DNA of 41,744 bases, taken from positions 1 through 41,744 of the forward strand of contig JAHCJW010000012.1 of NCBI GenBank assembly GCA_026126125.1. The letters are read 5' to 3'. The notes below the pieces were generated by a model. That model was not told where the DNA came from, did no database searches, and saw only the letters and a program-made list of their open reading frames with translations. The DNA is from Devosia sp. (lineage in GTDB: Bacteria > Pseudomonadota > Alphaproteobacteria > Rhizobiales > Devosiaceae). The position numbers and the translations under genes are program-made. Positions 16,829-25,159 of this stretch are shown piece by piece. Numbering within the stretch: position 1 is the first letter of the stretch; each line of letters opens with the position of its first letter.

Positions 16829-17302
16829 TCAACGGACAAGATCGGCAGTGACGCAATCGAGCGCCTTGACCAGATCGGCCGGCTTGATGCGGATCTGCAA
16901 GCCGCGCTGCCCGCCATTGAGAAAGATCTCATCGTAAAGCGTCGCCAGCTCGTCCAAAGCGGTCGGCACCGGCTTGCGCTGGCCCAGAGGGCTGATGCCG
17001 CCGACCTTGTAGCCGGTAAGCCGTTCGGCGTCGGCCGGCCTCATCATCTGGGCCGATTTGCCGCCCAGCGCCGCCGCCAGCTTCTTCATGTTCACTTCTT
17101 CATCGGACGGCACGATGGCGCAGACCGGCTTGCCGTCCAGCTCGGCCATCAGCGTCTTGAACACTTCGGCGGGCGAAACGCCCATGGCTTCGGCGGCCTG
17201 CAGCCCGACGCGCTCGGCATTGGGGTCGTAGTCATACTGCGCCAAAGCGAAGGGAATACCGGCTTTGGTGAGGGCGGCGGTGGCGGGCGTGGTCTTGGAC
17301 AT
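16829..17302 (-). CDS. ybaK: YbaK/EbsC-type Cys-tRNA(Pro) deacylase
   Basis: A 157-residue trans-editing enzyme of the YbaK family, which hydrolyses cysteine (and other small amino acids) mischarged onto tRNA-Pro in the cytosol. Recognisable segments are PATAALTKAGIPF and EVFKTLMAELDG, where the conserved lysine of VFKTL is catalytic in the family. KLAAALGGKSAQMM and TGYKVGGISPLGQRKPVPT follow, the latter being the conserved GGISPxG loop. The ATG at 17302 is used; a TTG six codons upstream is possible. No operon partner. Confidence 0.92.
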   Translation of the reverse strand: MSKTTPATAALTKAGIPFALAQYDYDPNAERVGLQAAEAMGVSPAEVFKTLMAELDGKPVCAIVPSDEEVNMKKLAAALGGKSAQMMRPADAERLTGYKVGGISPLGQRKPVPTALDELATLYDEIFLNGGQRGLQIRIKPADLVKALDCVTADLVR

Positions 17303-17348
17303 GGGCCTGTTTTCGGTCAAGGATCGGGCTTGGCAAGGGATTAAGGCG

Positions 17349-17448
17349 CGTCGCGTTTCTTTCAGATCAGCTCCATTCGCTTTAGCTCTCTGTTTTTACG
17401 CATGTCTTTTCCCAAAACCGGTTCTCACTCTGGGCAGACACGCCTTAG
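17349..17448. repeat. Intergenic palindromic repeat, copy 1
   Basis: About 100 bp that aligns by eye, about four-fifths identical, with 37945-38043. Shared core: CTTTCAGATC, GCATGTCTTT, then CCCAAAACCGGTTC. The distal half folds: GCATGTCT near 17400 pairs imperfectly with AGACACGC near 17436. The repeat's edge contains the TAA stop (17445-17447) of the LysR-type gene. Confidence 0.75.
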
Positions 17449-18320
17449 AACATCGCCCGCTCATTGGCGACCATCTCGGCGAGGAAATCGGCGACGAGCG
17501 CCACGCGACGCAGACTGCGCAGGTCTTCATGCACCACGGTCCAATAGGAGCGGGTGAGAAAATGCGCGGGCAGCACCGGAACCAGCCCGCTGTCGCCGCT
17601 GGCCATGAATTTATGCAGAATGCCGATGCCGGCACCGGCGCGAACCGCCTCGGTTTGCCCCATGGCCGAGGAAACGGCGATGGCTGATCGCCAGTCTTTC
17701 GAAAATTCTGCCGTATAATCAAGCGATTGCGTATAGAGGAGGTCGTCGACATACCCCACCAGCCGGTGGCGCGGCAGCTCGCCAAGTCCGGCTGGCATGC
17801 CATGGCGGTCGAGATAGGCGTTTGAGGCATAGAGCCCGAGCCGATAGTCGGTGAGCTTTCGCGCCACCAGCCGGCCTTCGCGCGGGCGCTCGAGGGTCAC
17901 GGCGATGTCGGCTTCGCGGCGGGAGAGGGAGAAGGCGCGGGGTACCGGCACCAGCTCTATCCGGAGCCCCGGATGACGTTCGACCAGTAGCGGCAGGCGC
18001 GGGGCGAGGAACGCGACGCCGAACCCGTCGGGCGCGCCGATGCGCACCGTGCCGGCGACGGCGCTATCGGCGCCGCTGGCTTCGGTGGCGGCCAGGCTGG
18101 CGCTTTCCATGATTTCGGCGAATTCGAGAAAGCCCTCGCCTTCGGTGGTCAACTCCGTGCCATTGGTCTTGCGGCGGAACAGCGTGGTATTGAGCGCGGT
18201 TTCCAGCGCGTTGAGACGGCGGGCGACGGTGGCGTGGTTGAGCCCCAAAGCCTTGGCGGCGCCCAGAATTTGCCCATGGCGCGCAATGGCAAGAAAGATG
18301 CGGGCATCGTCCCAGTTCAT
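17445..18320 (-). CDS. LysR-family transcriptional regulator
   Basis: A 291-residue LysR-type regulator. The N-terminal winged helix-turn-helix (MNWDDARIFLAIARHGQILG ... LNHATVARRLNALETALNTTLF) is followed by a periplasmic-binding-like effector domain (GTVRIGAPDGFGVAFLAPRLP, LVPVPRAFSLSRREADIAVT, VRAGAGIGILHKFMAS). I prefer the ATG at 18320, with AAGG 7 nt upstream, over the ATG at 18347. It is divergent from mmsA with a TTTAC-N11-GTAAA box between, so it probably controls that dehydrogenase and itself. Effector unknown. The stop codon lies inside an intergenic repeat. Confidence 0.9.
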   Translation of the reverse strand: MNWDDARIFLAIARHGQILGAAKALGLNHATVARRLNALETALNTTLFRRKTNGTELTTEGEGFLEFAEIMESASLAATEASGADSAVAGTVRIGAPDGFGVAFLAPRLPLLVERHPGLRIELVPVPRAFSLSRREADIAVTLERPREGRLVARKLTDYRLGLYASNAYLDRHGMPAGLGELPRHRLVGYVDDLLYTQSLDYTAEFSKDWRSAIAVSSAMGQTEAVRAGAGIGILHKFMASGDSGLVPVLPAHFLTRSYWTVVHEDLRSLRRVALVADFLAEMVANERAMF

Positions 18321-18361
18321 GATTTGCCTTGCCTGGTTCGCTGTCATGTTCTGGACTATAA

Positions 18362-18382
18362 TTTACGCACAACCGATGTAAA
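18362..18382. promoter_or_regulatory. LysR-type T-N11-A operator
   Basis: TTTAC (18362-18366) and GTAAA (18378-18382) form an inverted repeat around exactly 11 bp, the classical LysR-family T-N11-A box. It lies between the divergent LysR-type gene (start 18320) and mmsA (start 18447). Confidence 0.68.
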
Positions 18383-18446
18383 ATCTATGGCGTTGATCGA
18401 TCTAATTTATAGCGCAAAAACATCTTCGCCCCAAGGAGGACGTTTC

Positions 18447-19943
18447 ATGCGCACTATCGGCCACTTCATCGACGGCGTTGAGAGCAATGGTCACTCGACC
18501 CAATTCCAGGATGTATTCAACCCGGCTACCGGCGAGATACAGGCGCGGGTGGCGCTCGCTACCCCGGCCGATCTCGAGGCGGCGGTGGCCAGCGCCGCGG
18601 CGGCGCAGCCGAAATGGGCCGCCACCAATCCGCAGCGCCGGGCGCGCGTGTTCTTCAACTTCGTGGCGCTGATCAATCGCGACATGCAGGAGTTGGCGGA
18701 GCTGTTGAGCGCGGAACATGGCAAGACCGTCGAAGATGCAAAGGGCGATGTTTTGCGCGGATTGGAGGTCGCCGAATTCGTCGCCGGCGCGCCCCATCTG
18801 CTCAAGGGAGAATATACCGACGGCGCCGGGCCGGGGATTGATATGTATTCCATGCGCCAGCCGGTCGGCATCGGGGCCGGCATCACCCCGTTCAATTTCC
18901 CCGCCATGATCCCGCTCTGGATGCTCTCGCCGGCCATTGCCGTGGGCAATGCCTTCATCCTCAAGCCCTCGGAGCGCGATCCGTCCGTGCCGGTGAAGCT
19001 GGCGCAGCTGGCCGTCGAAGCCGGCCTGCCCAAGGGCATTCTCAACGTGGTGCATGGCGGCAAGGACGTCGTCGACGGCATTCTGGCGCATGACAAGATC
19101 GAGGCGATCAGCTTTGTCGGTTCCACCCCGATTGCCCGCTATGTCTATGGTGCCGCGGCGCAAAACGGCAAGCGCGTGCAGGCTTTCGGCGGCGCCAAGA
19201 ACCATATGGTCATCATGCCCGACGCCGATATGAACAAGGCCGCCGATGCGTTGATGGGGGCGGGCTTCGGCTCGGCCGGCGAGCGCTGCATGGCGGTGTC
19301 GGTGGCGGTGCCGGTGGGCGAGGGCACGGCGGACCGGATCATCGAGGCGCTGCGGCCCCGGATCGAAAAGCTCAAGGTCGGCCCGGCCTCGGACAAGGCG
19401 TCCGAAATGGGTCCGGTGATTACCAAGGCCAGCCAGGAGCGCATCAAGACGCTGATTTCGAGCGGTGTCAGCCAAGGGGCCGACCTCGTGATCGACGGGC
19501 GCGATTTCGCGCTGCAGGGCTATGAAAACGGCTACTTCGTTGGCCCAACCCTGTTCGACCACGTCACCCCCGAGATGGATATCTACAAGGAAGAGATCTT
19601 CGGGCCGGTGCTGTGCGTGGCGCGGGCGAGCACTTATGGCGAGGCGCTGAACCTCGTCATGGACAATCCCTATGGCAATGGCACCGCAATCTTTACCCGC
19701 GACGGCGACGCGGCGCGCGATTTTGCAGCGCGGGTCAATATCGGCATGGTGGGCGTCAACGTTCCGGTGCCGGTGCCGCTGGCCTATCACAGTTTTGGCG
19801 GCTGGAAGGCCTCGGCGTTCGGCGATCTCAACCAGCATGGGACGGACTCGATCAAATTCTGGACGCGCACCAAGACCGTGACCGCACGCTGGCCCAGCGG
19901 CATCAAGGACGGGGCGGAGTTCCAGATGCCGGTCATGAAATAG
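18447..19943 (+). CDS. mmsA: CoA-acylating methylmalonate-semialdehyde dehydrogenase
   Basis: A 498-residue aldehyde dehydrogenase of the MmsA/IolA class. It oxidises (methyl)malonate semialdehyde with NAD+ and CoA to propionyl-CoA or acetyl-CoA plus CO2, in valine, thymine or inositol breakdown. The catalytic cysteine is Cys281 in GSAGERCMAVS. The usual general-base glutamate region reads FGGAKNHMVIMPDAD, with Asn in place of Glu, as in CoA-dependent members. ITPFNFPAMIPLWM and FVGSTPIARYVY are class hallmarks. A perfect AAGGAGGA is 6 nt upstream of the ATG at 18447. Divergent from the LysR regulator. Whether the natural substrate is methylmalonate or malonate semialdehyde is open; no valine or inositol genes are adjacent. 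Confidence 0.94.
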   Translation: MRTIGHFIDGVESNGHSTQFQDVFNPATGEIQARVALATPADLEAAVASAAAAQPKWAATNPQRRARVFFNFVALINRDMQELAELLSAEHGKTVEDAKGDVLRGLEVAEFVAGAPHLLKGEYTDGAGPGIDMYSMRQPVGIGAGITPFNFPAMIPLWMLSPAIAVGNAFILKPSERDPSVPVKLAQLAVEAGLPKGILNVVHGGKDVVDGILAHDKIEAISFVGSTPIARYVYGAAAQNGKRVQAFGGAKNHMVIMPDADMNKAADALMGAGFGSAGERCMAVSVAVPVGEGTADRIIEALRPRIEKLKVGPASDKASEMGPVITKASQERIKTLISSGVSQGADLVIDGRDFALQGYENGYFVGPTLFDHVTPEMDIYKEEIFGPVLCVARASTYGEALNLVMDNPYGNGTAIFTRDGDAARDFAARVNIGMVGVNVPVPVPLAYHSFGGWKASAFGDLNQHGTDSIKFWTRTKTVTARWPSGIKDGAEFQMPVMK

Positions 19944-19950
19944 TCTTTGT

Positions 19951-19984
19951 CGCCCCCCTGGCCAGAAATATCGGCCGGGGGGCG
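19951..19984 (+). terminator. Strong GC hairpin after mmsA
   Basis: CGCCCCCCTGGCC (19951-19963) pairs with GGCCGGGGGGCG (19973-19984), 12 bp with one bulged T and a 9-nt loop, 7 nt after the mmsA stop. No T tract follows. It is very stable, and the only candidate terminator here. Confidence 0.6.
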
Positions 19985-20048
19985 ATCTGCTGACAGGTTC
20001 TGGCCGCAGCCCGGGCAAGGTTTTTCGGGACACGACCTGGAAATCTCG

Positions 20049-20510
20049 ATGCATCTCAACCAGCTGACAAGGATCATCGTCGCGGCCAAGGCGGCGACCT
20101 ATGTGGGCGGCGGCAACAAGGTTTCCGCCTCCCGGCCCGGCGCGCGCGACCTGAGCTGGAAACAGGGCGAATGGCGCTATCTCGACAGCTATTTCGGCGG
20201 CACCGACTTTCTGGGCCAGGAAACGGTCTGGCTAGGGGGCGAGCCGGTCTGGGCGATGAATTATTACGGCTATATCAAGCGCCTGGACCTGATCGACGGG
20301 CAGCGCGCCGGCGAGACGATCAAAGCGGCGCTGAGCGAAATGTATCGCGAGGGCCGGTTTCTGGGCGGCTTCGAGTGGAGCGGCCCGCATGGGGTCTATC
20401 GCGATCGCAGCGAGGGCGGGACGGGTCAGTTTCGCGGGCGCGAGGCGATTTTGGTCGAGGGAGTGGAGGCATACGCGCTCGAATATTTCGGCGGCCTGGT
20501 AAAGGCTTGA
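20049..20510 (+). CDS. DUF5680 domain protein
   Basis: A 153-residue soluble protein without a signal peptide or membrane segment. The pattern TYVGGGNKVSASRPGARDLSW, YLDSYFGGTDFLGQETVWL, WAMNYYGYI and YREGRFLGGFEW matches DUF5680, a family of uncharacterised proteins often fused to helix-turn-helix domains elsewhere. Here it stands alone. The ribosome site is weak (GGAAA). It sits between terminator-like hairpins as a single-gene unit, downstream of mmsA on the same strand but not clearly coupled to it. I can assign no function. Confidence 0.82.
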   Translation: MHLNQLTRIIVAAKAATYVGGGNKVSASRPGARDLSWKQGEWRYLDSYFGGTDFLGQETVWLGGEPVWAMNYYGYIKRLDLIDGQRAGETIKAALSEMYREGRFLGGFEWSGPHGVYRDRSEGGTGQFRGREAILVEGVEAYALEYFGGLVKA

Positions 20511-20589
20511 ACGCCCTCATCCCAACCCTCTCTGCGGAGGGGCAGAGGCTGTATCTTCGGCGTTGTTGGAGCATTTCAGGAGAGATGCC

Positions 20590-20627
20590 AAAAAAGCCCG
20601 GCGATTGCTCACCGGGCCTCTTTTTTC
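20590..20627. terminator. Bidirectional terminator between DUF5680 and rhaI
   Basis: GCCCGG (20596-20601) pairs with CCGGGC (20612-20617) across a 10-nt loop. A-rich sequence precedes it and six T residues (20621-20626) follow, so it can end transcripts from both convergent genes. Confidence 0.82.
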
Positions 20628-20655
20628 TTACGCGCAGAGGAGTGCTGGAAAACGG

Positions 20656-21945
20656 TTAGACGATGCCGCCCGAGCCGCCTTCGACTTCGGGGCGGATTTC
20701 GGCGACTTTGGCGCGATAGCCGGCGGCGCGATAGGTGGCGAGCGGGTCGATGGCGCCGCCCGCTTCGAGCCGGGCCAGGGCTAGAATCGGCTCCACATCG
20801 GTGCGGAAAGCGTGACGCAATTGCTGTGTTGCGGTTAGCGCATCGTTAGCATCCTGCGCCGCCTTCAGGGTCTTGCGGTCAACCAGCAGCGCCTGGGCAT
20901 AGGAACGCTGCACATCGGAGGCCGACAGCATCAGAGACTCGATCGGATCGGTGACGTTGTGGCTCTGGTCGAGCATGTGGGCGGGGTGGAAATCAGCGTC
21001 GCGGTTTTCGATGTCGACCAGCTCGTTGAACACCAGGAACAGGCGATAGGGATCGATCGCGCCGGCATCGAGATCGTCGTCGCCATATTTGCTGTCGTTG
21101 AAATGGAAGCCACCGAGCTTGCCGAACTGGGCGAGGCGCGAGACGATCATCTCGATATTGACGTTGGGCGCATGGTGGCCGAGATCGACGAGGCAATAGG
21201 CCTTGTCGCCCAGCTCCCTGGCGATGAGGTAATTGGTGCCCCAATCCTGCACGACGGTCGAATAAAAGGCCGGCTCGTACATCTTGTGTTCGGTATAGAC
21301 GCGCCAATCGTCGGGCAGGGCGGCGTAGATGGCTTTGGCCGAGTCGAGATAATGGCCGAACTGGTCGGCGAAATTGACCTGGCCGGGGAAGTTGGAGCCA
21401 TCGCCGACCCAGATGGTCAGGGCCTTGGAGCCGATGGTCTTGCCGATCTCGATGCATTCGAGATTGTGTTCGATGGCCTGATCGCGGGTCGCCTTGTCGG
21501 TGGCCGAGAGCGAGCCGAACTTGTAGGACTGAATCTGGCCCTTGGCGTCCGAGAACGTATTGGAATTCATGGCGTCAAAGCCGAGATCGAAGCGGCTGGC
21601 GGCCTGCTTCAGGCGGTTCGGATCGGCCTTGTCCCAGGGGATATGCAGCGAGATGGTGCGCGTCGCCTGGGTGAGCTGGGCGATGACGGCGCAATCCTCG
21701 ATCTTGTCGAAAATATCGCGCGGCTCACCCTTGCCGGGGAATTTGGCAAAGCGGGTGCCGCCGGTGCCGACGCCCCAGGAGGGAACGGCAACGGAGAATT
21801 TGGCGACTTTTTGCTTGATCGCGTCGATGGCGATGCCGCGCCGGTCGAGACGTTCGCCAAGGCTTTCGTAGTCGCGGCGCAGATCGGCTTCGCGGGCCGC
21901 GTTTTCGGCGCTGACGATGGATGGGTCGATGATGTGTTCGGTCAT
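20656..21945 (-). CDS. rhaI: L-rhamnose isomerase, RhaI type
   Basis: A 429-residue cytosolic TIM-barrel isomerase that converts L-rhamnose to L-rhamnulose, of the Pseudomonas stutzeri/rhizobial RhaI type rather than E. coli RhaA. Conserved segments: SLHIPWDKAD, GFDAMNSNTFSDAKGQ, ALTIWVGDGSNFPGQ, WRVYTEHKMYEPAFY, CLVDLGHHAPNVNIE and GGFHFNDSKYGDDDLDAG. These bear the Glu, Asp and His residues that bind two divalent metals. The ATG at 21945 has GGGAGAG upstream. It follows rhaD by 93 nt with a large perfect hairpin in the gap. Belongs to the rhamnose regulon. Confidence 0.95.
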   Translation of the reverse strand: MTEHIIDPSIVSAENAAREADLRRDYESLGERLDRRGIAIDAIKQKVAKFSVAVPSWGVGTGGTRFAKFPGKGEPRDIFDKIEDCAVIAQLTQATRTISLHIPWDKADPNRLKQAASRFDLGFDAMNSNTFSDAKGQIQSYKFGSLSATDKATRDQAIEHNLECIEIGKTIGSKALTIWVGDGSNFPGQVNFADQFGHYLDSAKAIYAALPDDWRVYTEHKMYEPAFYSTVVQDWGTNYLIARELGDKAYCLVDLGHHAPNVNIEMIVSRLAQFGKLGGFHFNDSKYGDDDLDAGAIDPYRLFLVFNELVDIENRDADFHPAHMLDQSHNVTDPIESLMLSASDVQRSYAQALLVDRKTLKAAQDANDALTATQQLRHAFRTDVEPILALARLEAGGAIDPLATYRAAGYRAKVAEIRPEVEGGSGGIV

Positions 21946-21978
21946 TTTTGCTCTCTCCCGACCGCCTCTGCCTGTCAG

Positions 21979-22026
21979 CCCCTCACCCTGACCCTCTTTC
22001 ATAGGGGCGAGGGTCAGGGTGAGGGG
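21979..22026. repeat. Perfect 18-bp hairpin in the rhaD-rhaI gap
   Basis: Arms at 21979-21996 (CCCCTCACCCTGACCCTC) and 22009-22026 are perfectly complementary, with a 12-nt loop. It fills about half of the intercistronic gap, and on the minus strand ends 34 nt before the rhaI start. The sequence class (CCCTCACCCTGACCCTC) is a widespread alphaproteobacterial intergenic repeat; related GC hairpins lie at 26181 and 38779. It may modulate rhaI expression or mRNA decay. Confidence 0.85.
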
Positions 22027-22038
22027 TCCTTCTAAACC

Positions 22039-24135
22039 TTACCGCGGGAACGACTGGGCGTTGCCGGCGTCGACGTTGAGGATGTTGCCGGTGGATTTTG
22101 CCGAGGCTTCCGAGGCGAAGAAATAGATGGCTTCGGCAATGTCTTCGGGGAACACGGAGCGCTTCAGCATCGAGCGCTGGCGATACATTTCCTCCAGCCC
22201 GTCCTTGTCGGTCTTATAGGTCGAGGCGCGTTGTTCGAGCCATTCGCCGGCCCAGATCTTGGAGCCGCGCAGCACGGCGTCGGGATTGACGACATTGACG
22301 CGGATCTGTTCGGCGGCGCCTTCAAGGGCAAGGCAGCGCGCGAGATGGATCTCGGCGGCCTTGGCCGTGCAATAGGCGGCGGCGTTGGGCGAAGCGGCCA
22401 AACCGTTCTTGGAGGCGACGAAGACGACATTGCCGCCGATTTTCTGGCTGCGGAACAGGCGGAAGGCTTCGCGGCTGACAAGGAAATAGCCGGTGGACAG
22501 GATGTCCATGTTCTTGTTCCACAGCTCCAGCGTCGTTTCTTCGATCGGCGCCGAGGAGGCGAGGCCGGCATTGGAGACGAGGATGTCGAGGCCGCCGAAT
22601 TCGACCACGGCATGAGCGAAGCCGGAAATGACCTCGGCTTCCCGGGTGACGTTGATGTTCACCGGGCGGACGAAATCCTTGCCGAAGACCTGGGACAGCT
22701 CTTCGGTGGCGTTGTCGAGCGCGGACTGGTCGATATCGGCGAGGACCACACAGGCGCCTTCGCGCAGCAGACGGGCCGCAGTGGCCTTGCCGATGCCGCC
22801 GGCGCCACCGGTGACGAGGGCGATCTTGCCGGCCAGCGATTTCGGCTTGGGCATGCGCGAGAGCTTGGCCTCTTCGAGCAGCCAATATTCGATGTCGAAG
22901 GCTTCCTGCTCGGGGAGGCCCCGATATTCCGAAACGGTCGAGGCGCCGCGCATCACATTGATGGCGTTGACATAGAACTCGCCCGAGATGCGGGCGGTCG
23001 CCTTGTCCTTGGCGAAGGTGATCATGCCGACGCCGGGAATGAGATAGACCACGGCATTGGGATCGCGCACGGCAGGGGAATTGTCGTGGCGGCAGCGCTC
23101 GTAATAGGCCTGGTAGTCGCTGGCATAGGCGGCGATCTGGTCGGCGAGGCCGGCGATGACGGCGTCGAGATCGGGATGGGCCGGGTCGAAATCGATCACC
23201 AGCGGGCGGATCTTGGTGCGAAGGAAGTGATCGGGGCAGGAGGTGCCCAACGCCGCCAGCGGCCGCAGATTGTGGGAATTGACGAATTCGAGCACGGCGG
23301 CGCTGTCGTCGAAATGGCCGAGCTTATGGCTGTCCTCGGAGATGAAGCCACGGATTTTCGGCATCAGGCGGGCGGCGACGGCGCGGCGCTCTTCGGCCGG
23401 CAGCGACTGGACCGCTTCCCCACCGAAAGTGGTCTTGCCCTCGGTTTCCTTCTCGAACCACTCGATGGCGTGATTGATGATGGCAATGGTGGTTTCGTAG
23501 CATTGCTTGGGCGTATCGCCCCAGGTGAAGAGGCCATGCGCCTCGAGCACGACGCCCTTGGCATTGGGATTGTCGAGGCAGAATTTTTCCAGCCACAGGC
23601 CGAGCTCGAAGCCGGGCTTTTTCCACGGCAGCCAGCCGATGGCGTCGCCGAAGATCTGCCGCGTCAGTTCCTTGGAATTGTTCGAGGCGGCGATGGCGAT
23701 GATCGCGTCCGGGTGCATGTGATCGACGTAAGGACGGTTCACATAAGCGTGGAGCGGGGTGTCGATGGAGGCGGCGCGCGGATTGAGATTGAAGGTGGCG
23801 TGCGGGAGGTAGCCCACCATCTCGTCTTCGTGCTCGACGCCGCGATAGAGGCCCTTGAGGGCCCGCAACTTGTCCATATAGAGCGTGGCAAAGCCGTCGA
23901 GCTTGATCGAGGCACTGTCGCCGCCCGAACCCTTGACCCAGAGGACTTCGACCTCCTCGCCGCTCAACGGGTCTTTCTGCCAGATTTTCGAGGAGGTGTT
24001 GCCGCCGCCGTAATTGGTGACGCGCTTGTCGGACCCCAGGAGGTTGGAGCGATAGACGAGGCGCTCCGGCTCGGTCAGCGATGCAGCCTTGGCATCGTCC
24101 CACAGATTGGCAAGGCGCTTGGGCGCGGTCGACAT
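22039..24135 (-). CDS. rhaD: Bifunctional rhamnulose-1-phosphate aldolase / lactaldehyde dehydrogenase
   Basis: A 698-residue fusion (also called RhaEW). Residues about 1-400 are a class II aldolase: YGGGNTSSKIW, VLWVKGSGGD, the zinc-site histidines in DHMHPDA and VVLEAHGLFTWGD. It cleaves L-rhamnulose-1-phosphate to dihydroxyacetone phosphate and L-lactaldehyde. Residues about 430-698 are a short-chain dehydrogenase: LVTGGAGGIGKATA binds NAD(P), and YCTAK carries the Tyr and Lys of YxxxK; it oxidises the lactaldehyde. I chose the ATG at 24135 with GGGAGGA upstream. First gene of the rhaDI operon, divergent from rhaR. The substrate phosphate must come from a kinase that is not in this window. 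Confidence 0.94.
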   Translation of the reverse strand: MSTAPKRLANLWDDAKAASLTEPERLVYRSNLLGSDKRVTNYGGGNTSSKIWQKDPLSGEEVEVLWVKGSGGDSASIKLDGFATLYMDKLRALKGLYRGVEHEDEMVGYLPHATFNLNPRAASIDTPLHAYVNRPYVDHMHPDAIIAIAASNNSKELTRQIFGDAIGWLPWKKPGFELGLWLEKFCLDNPNAKGVVLEAHGLFTWGDTPKQCYETTIAIINHAIEWFEKETEGKTTFGGEAVQSLPAEERRAVAARLMPKIRGFISEDSHKLGHFDDSAAVLEFVNSHNLRPLAALGTSCPDHFLRTKIRPLVIDFDPAHPDLDAVIAGLADQIAAYASDYQAYYERCRHDNSPAVRDPNAVVYLIPGVGMITFAKDKATARISGEFYVNAINVMRGASTVSEYRGLPEQEAFDIEYWLLEEAKLSRMPKPKSLAGKIALVTGGAGGIGKATAARLLREGACVVLADIDQSALDNATEELSQVFGKDFVRPVNINVTREAEVISGFAHAVVEFGGLDILVSNAGLASSAPIEETTLELWNKNMDILSTGYFLVSREAFRLFRSQKIGGNVVFVASKNGLAASPNAAAYCTAKAAEIHLARCLALEGAAEQIRVNVVNPDAVLRGSKIWAGEWLEQRASTYKTDKDGLEEMYRQRSMLKRSVFPEDIAEAIYFFASEASAKSTGNILNVDAGNAQSFPR

Positions 24136-24313
24136 GAATAATCCTCCCAGAGAAGTCGCGAGATGGCCCGGACATGGCCATGGAACGACATACGGTGTCA
24201 ATCAGAAACGATCATTATTCGTCATTCATGCGCGATTGTGACAGAAATTGGTCAAACAGTGATTGACTCTGCGCGGGATTGATGAAAGCAAATGCGCTGA
24301 GGGAGTATCAGCC
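24136..24313. promoter_or_regulatory. Divergent rhaD/rhaR promoter region with GATTG repeats
   Basis: About 178 bp between the two divergent rha transcripts. It is AT-richer than its surroundings and holds three same-strand GATTG motifs at 24234, 24261 and 24277, plus an inverted CAATC near 24200. DeoR-family regulators often use repeated short motifs, so this is the expected place for RhaR binding. The exact operator is not resolved. Confidence 0.45.
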
Positions 24314-25120
24314 TTGCACGAAACGGAACGCCACCGGATTATTCTTGCTGCCGCGCAATCGCGCCCCGTCGTAACGGTGACGGAATTGTGCGAGGTTACG
24401 GGCTCGTCGGAAGCCACGATCCGCCGCGATATTGCGGCGCTCGACGTGCAGGGCAAGCTGCGCCGGGTGCGCGGCGGCGCCGAGGCGCTGACCCCGCCGG
24501 AGCAGAGCGGGCTGATCGGCCGCCCCTTCTCCGTCAACGAAGCGCTCAACATTGCGCAGAAACGCGCAATCGCGCGCGCTGCTGCCGACATGTGCCGTGA
24601 TGGCGAGCCGATCATCATCAATGGCGGCACCACCACCTATCAGATGGTGCATCACCTGACGAACAAGCGGGTGAGCGTGTTCACCAACTCCTTCATCATC
24701 GCCGAATATCTCATCCACAATTCGCGCAATCCGGTCGTCATTCCCGGCGGCACGGTCTATCGCGAGCAGAACGTCATTCTCTCGCCTTTCGGCGGTGTGG
24801 TGGCGAGCCATTTCTATGCCAAGCGCATGTTCATCGGCTGCCAGGGCATCGGCCCGCACGGGCTGATGGAGGCCGACCCCATGGTGGTGCAGTCGGAACT
24901 GGCGCTGATCGGGCAGGCCGACGAGCTGATCGTCCTGGCCGATTCCACGAAATTTTCGGGACGCTCGAGCCTCATATTGTGCGGGCTCGACCGAATTGCC
25001 GCCGTCATCACCGACAGCGGCATCCGTGACGAGGACCGCCAGATGCTGGAAACGGCAGGCGTGCGGCTCATCGTGGCGGACGCGACCGCTCCGGCCGAAG
25101 TCGAACCAAATTCGGCCTGA
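24314..25120 (+). CDS. rhaR: DeoR-family rhamnose regulator RhaR
   Basis: A 268-residue DeoR-type regulator. N-terminal helix-turn-helix: ERHRIILAAAQSRPVVTVTE then GSSEATIRRDIAALDVQGKLRRVRGGAE. The C-terminal sugar-phosphate-sensing domain has IIINGGTTTYQMVHHL, VVIPGGTVYREQNV and LADSTKFSGRSSL, typical of the DeoRC fold. The start is most likely the TTG at 24314, with GAGGGAG about 8 nt upstream; a TTG at 24263 lies within the promoter region. It is the first gene of a rhaRSTPQU unit laid out as in Rhizobium leguminosarum. Probably represses both divergent operons until a rhamnose-derived inducer appears. Confidence 0.9.
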   Translation: MHETERHRIILAAAQSRPVVTVTELCEVTGSSEATIRRDIAALDVQGKLRRVRGGAEALTPPEQSGLIGRPFSVNEALNIAQKRAIARAAADMCRDGEPIIINGGTTTYQMVHHLTNKRVSVFTNSFIIAEYLIHNSRNPVVIPGGTVYREQNVILSPFGGVVASHFYAKRMFIGCQGIGPHGLMEADPMVVQSELALIGQADELIVLADSTKFSGRSSLILCGLDRIAAVITDSGIRDEDRQMLETAGVRLIVADATAPAEVEPNSA

Positions 25121-25159
25121 GTGACCAACATGACCAGATCACCCCAGGGAGGGATCCAA

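Noticed and set aside
18394..18406. TTGAT followed by CGATCTAAT, as a second FNR box ahead of mmsA.
   Set aside because: Only the left half matches TTGAT-N4-ATCAA; the right half is CTAAT, so FNR binding is not supported.
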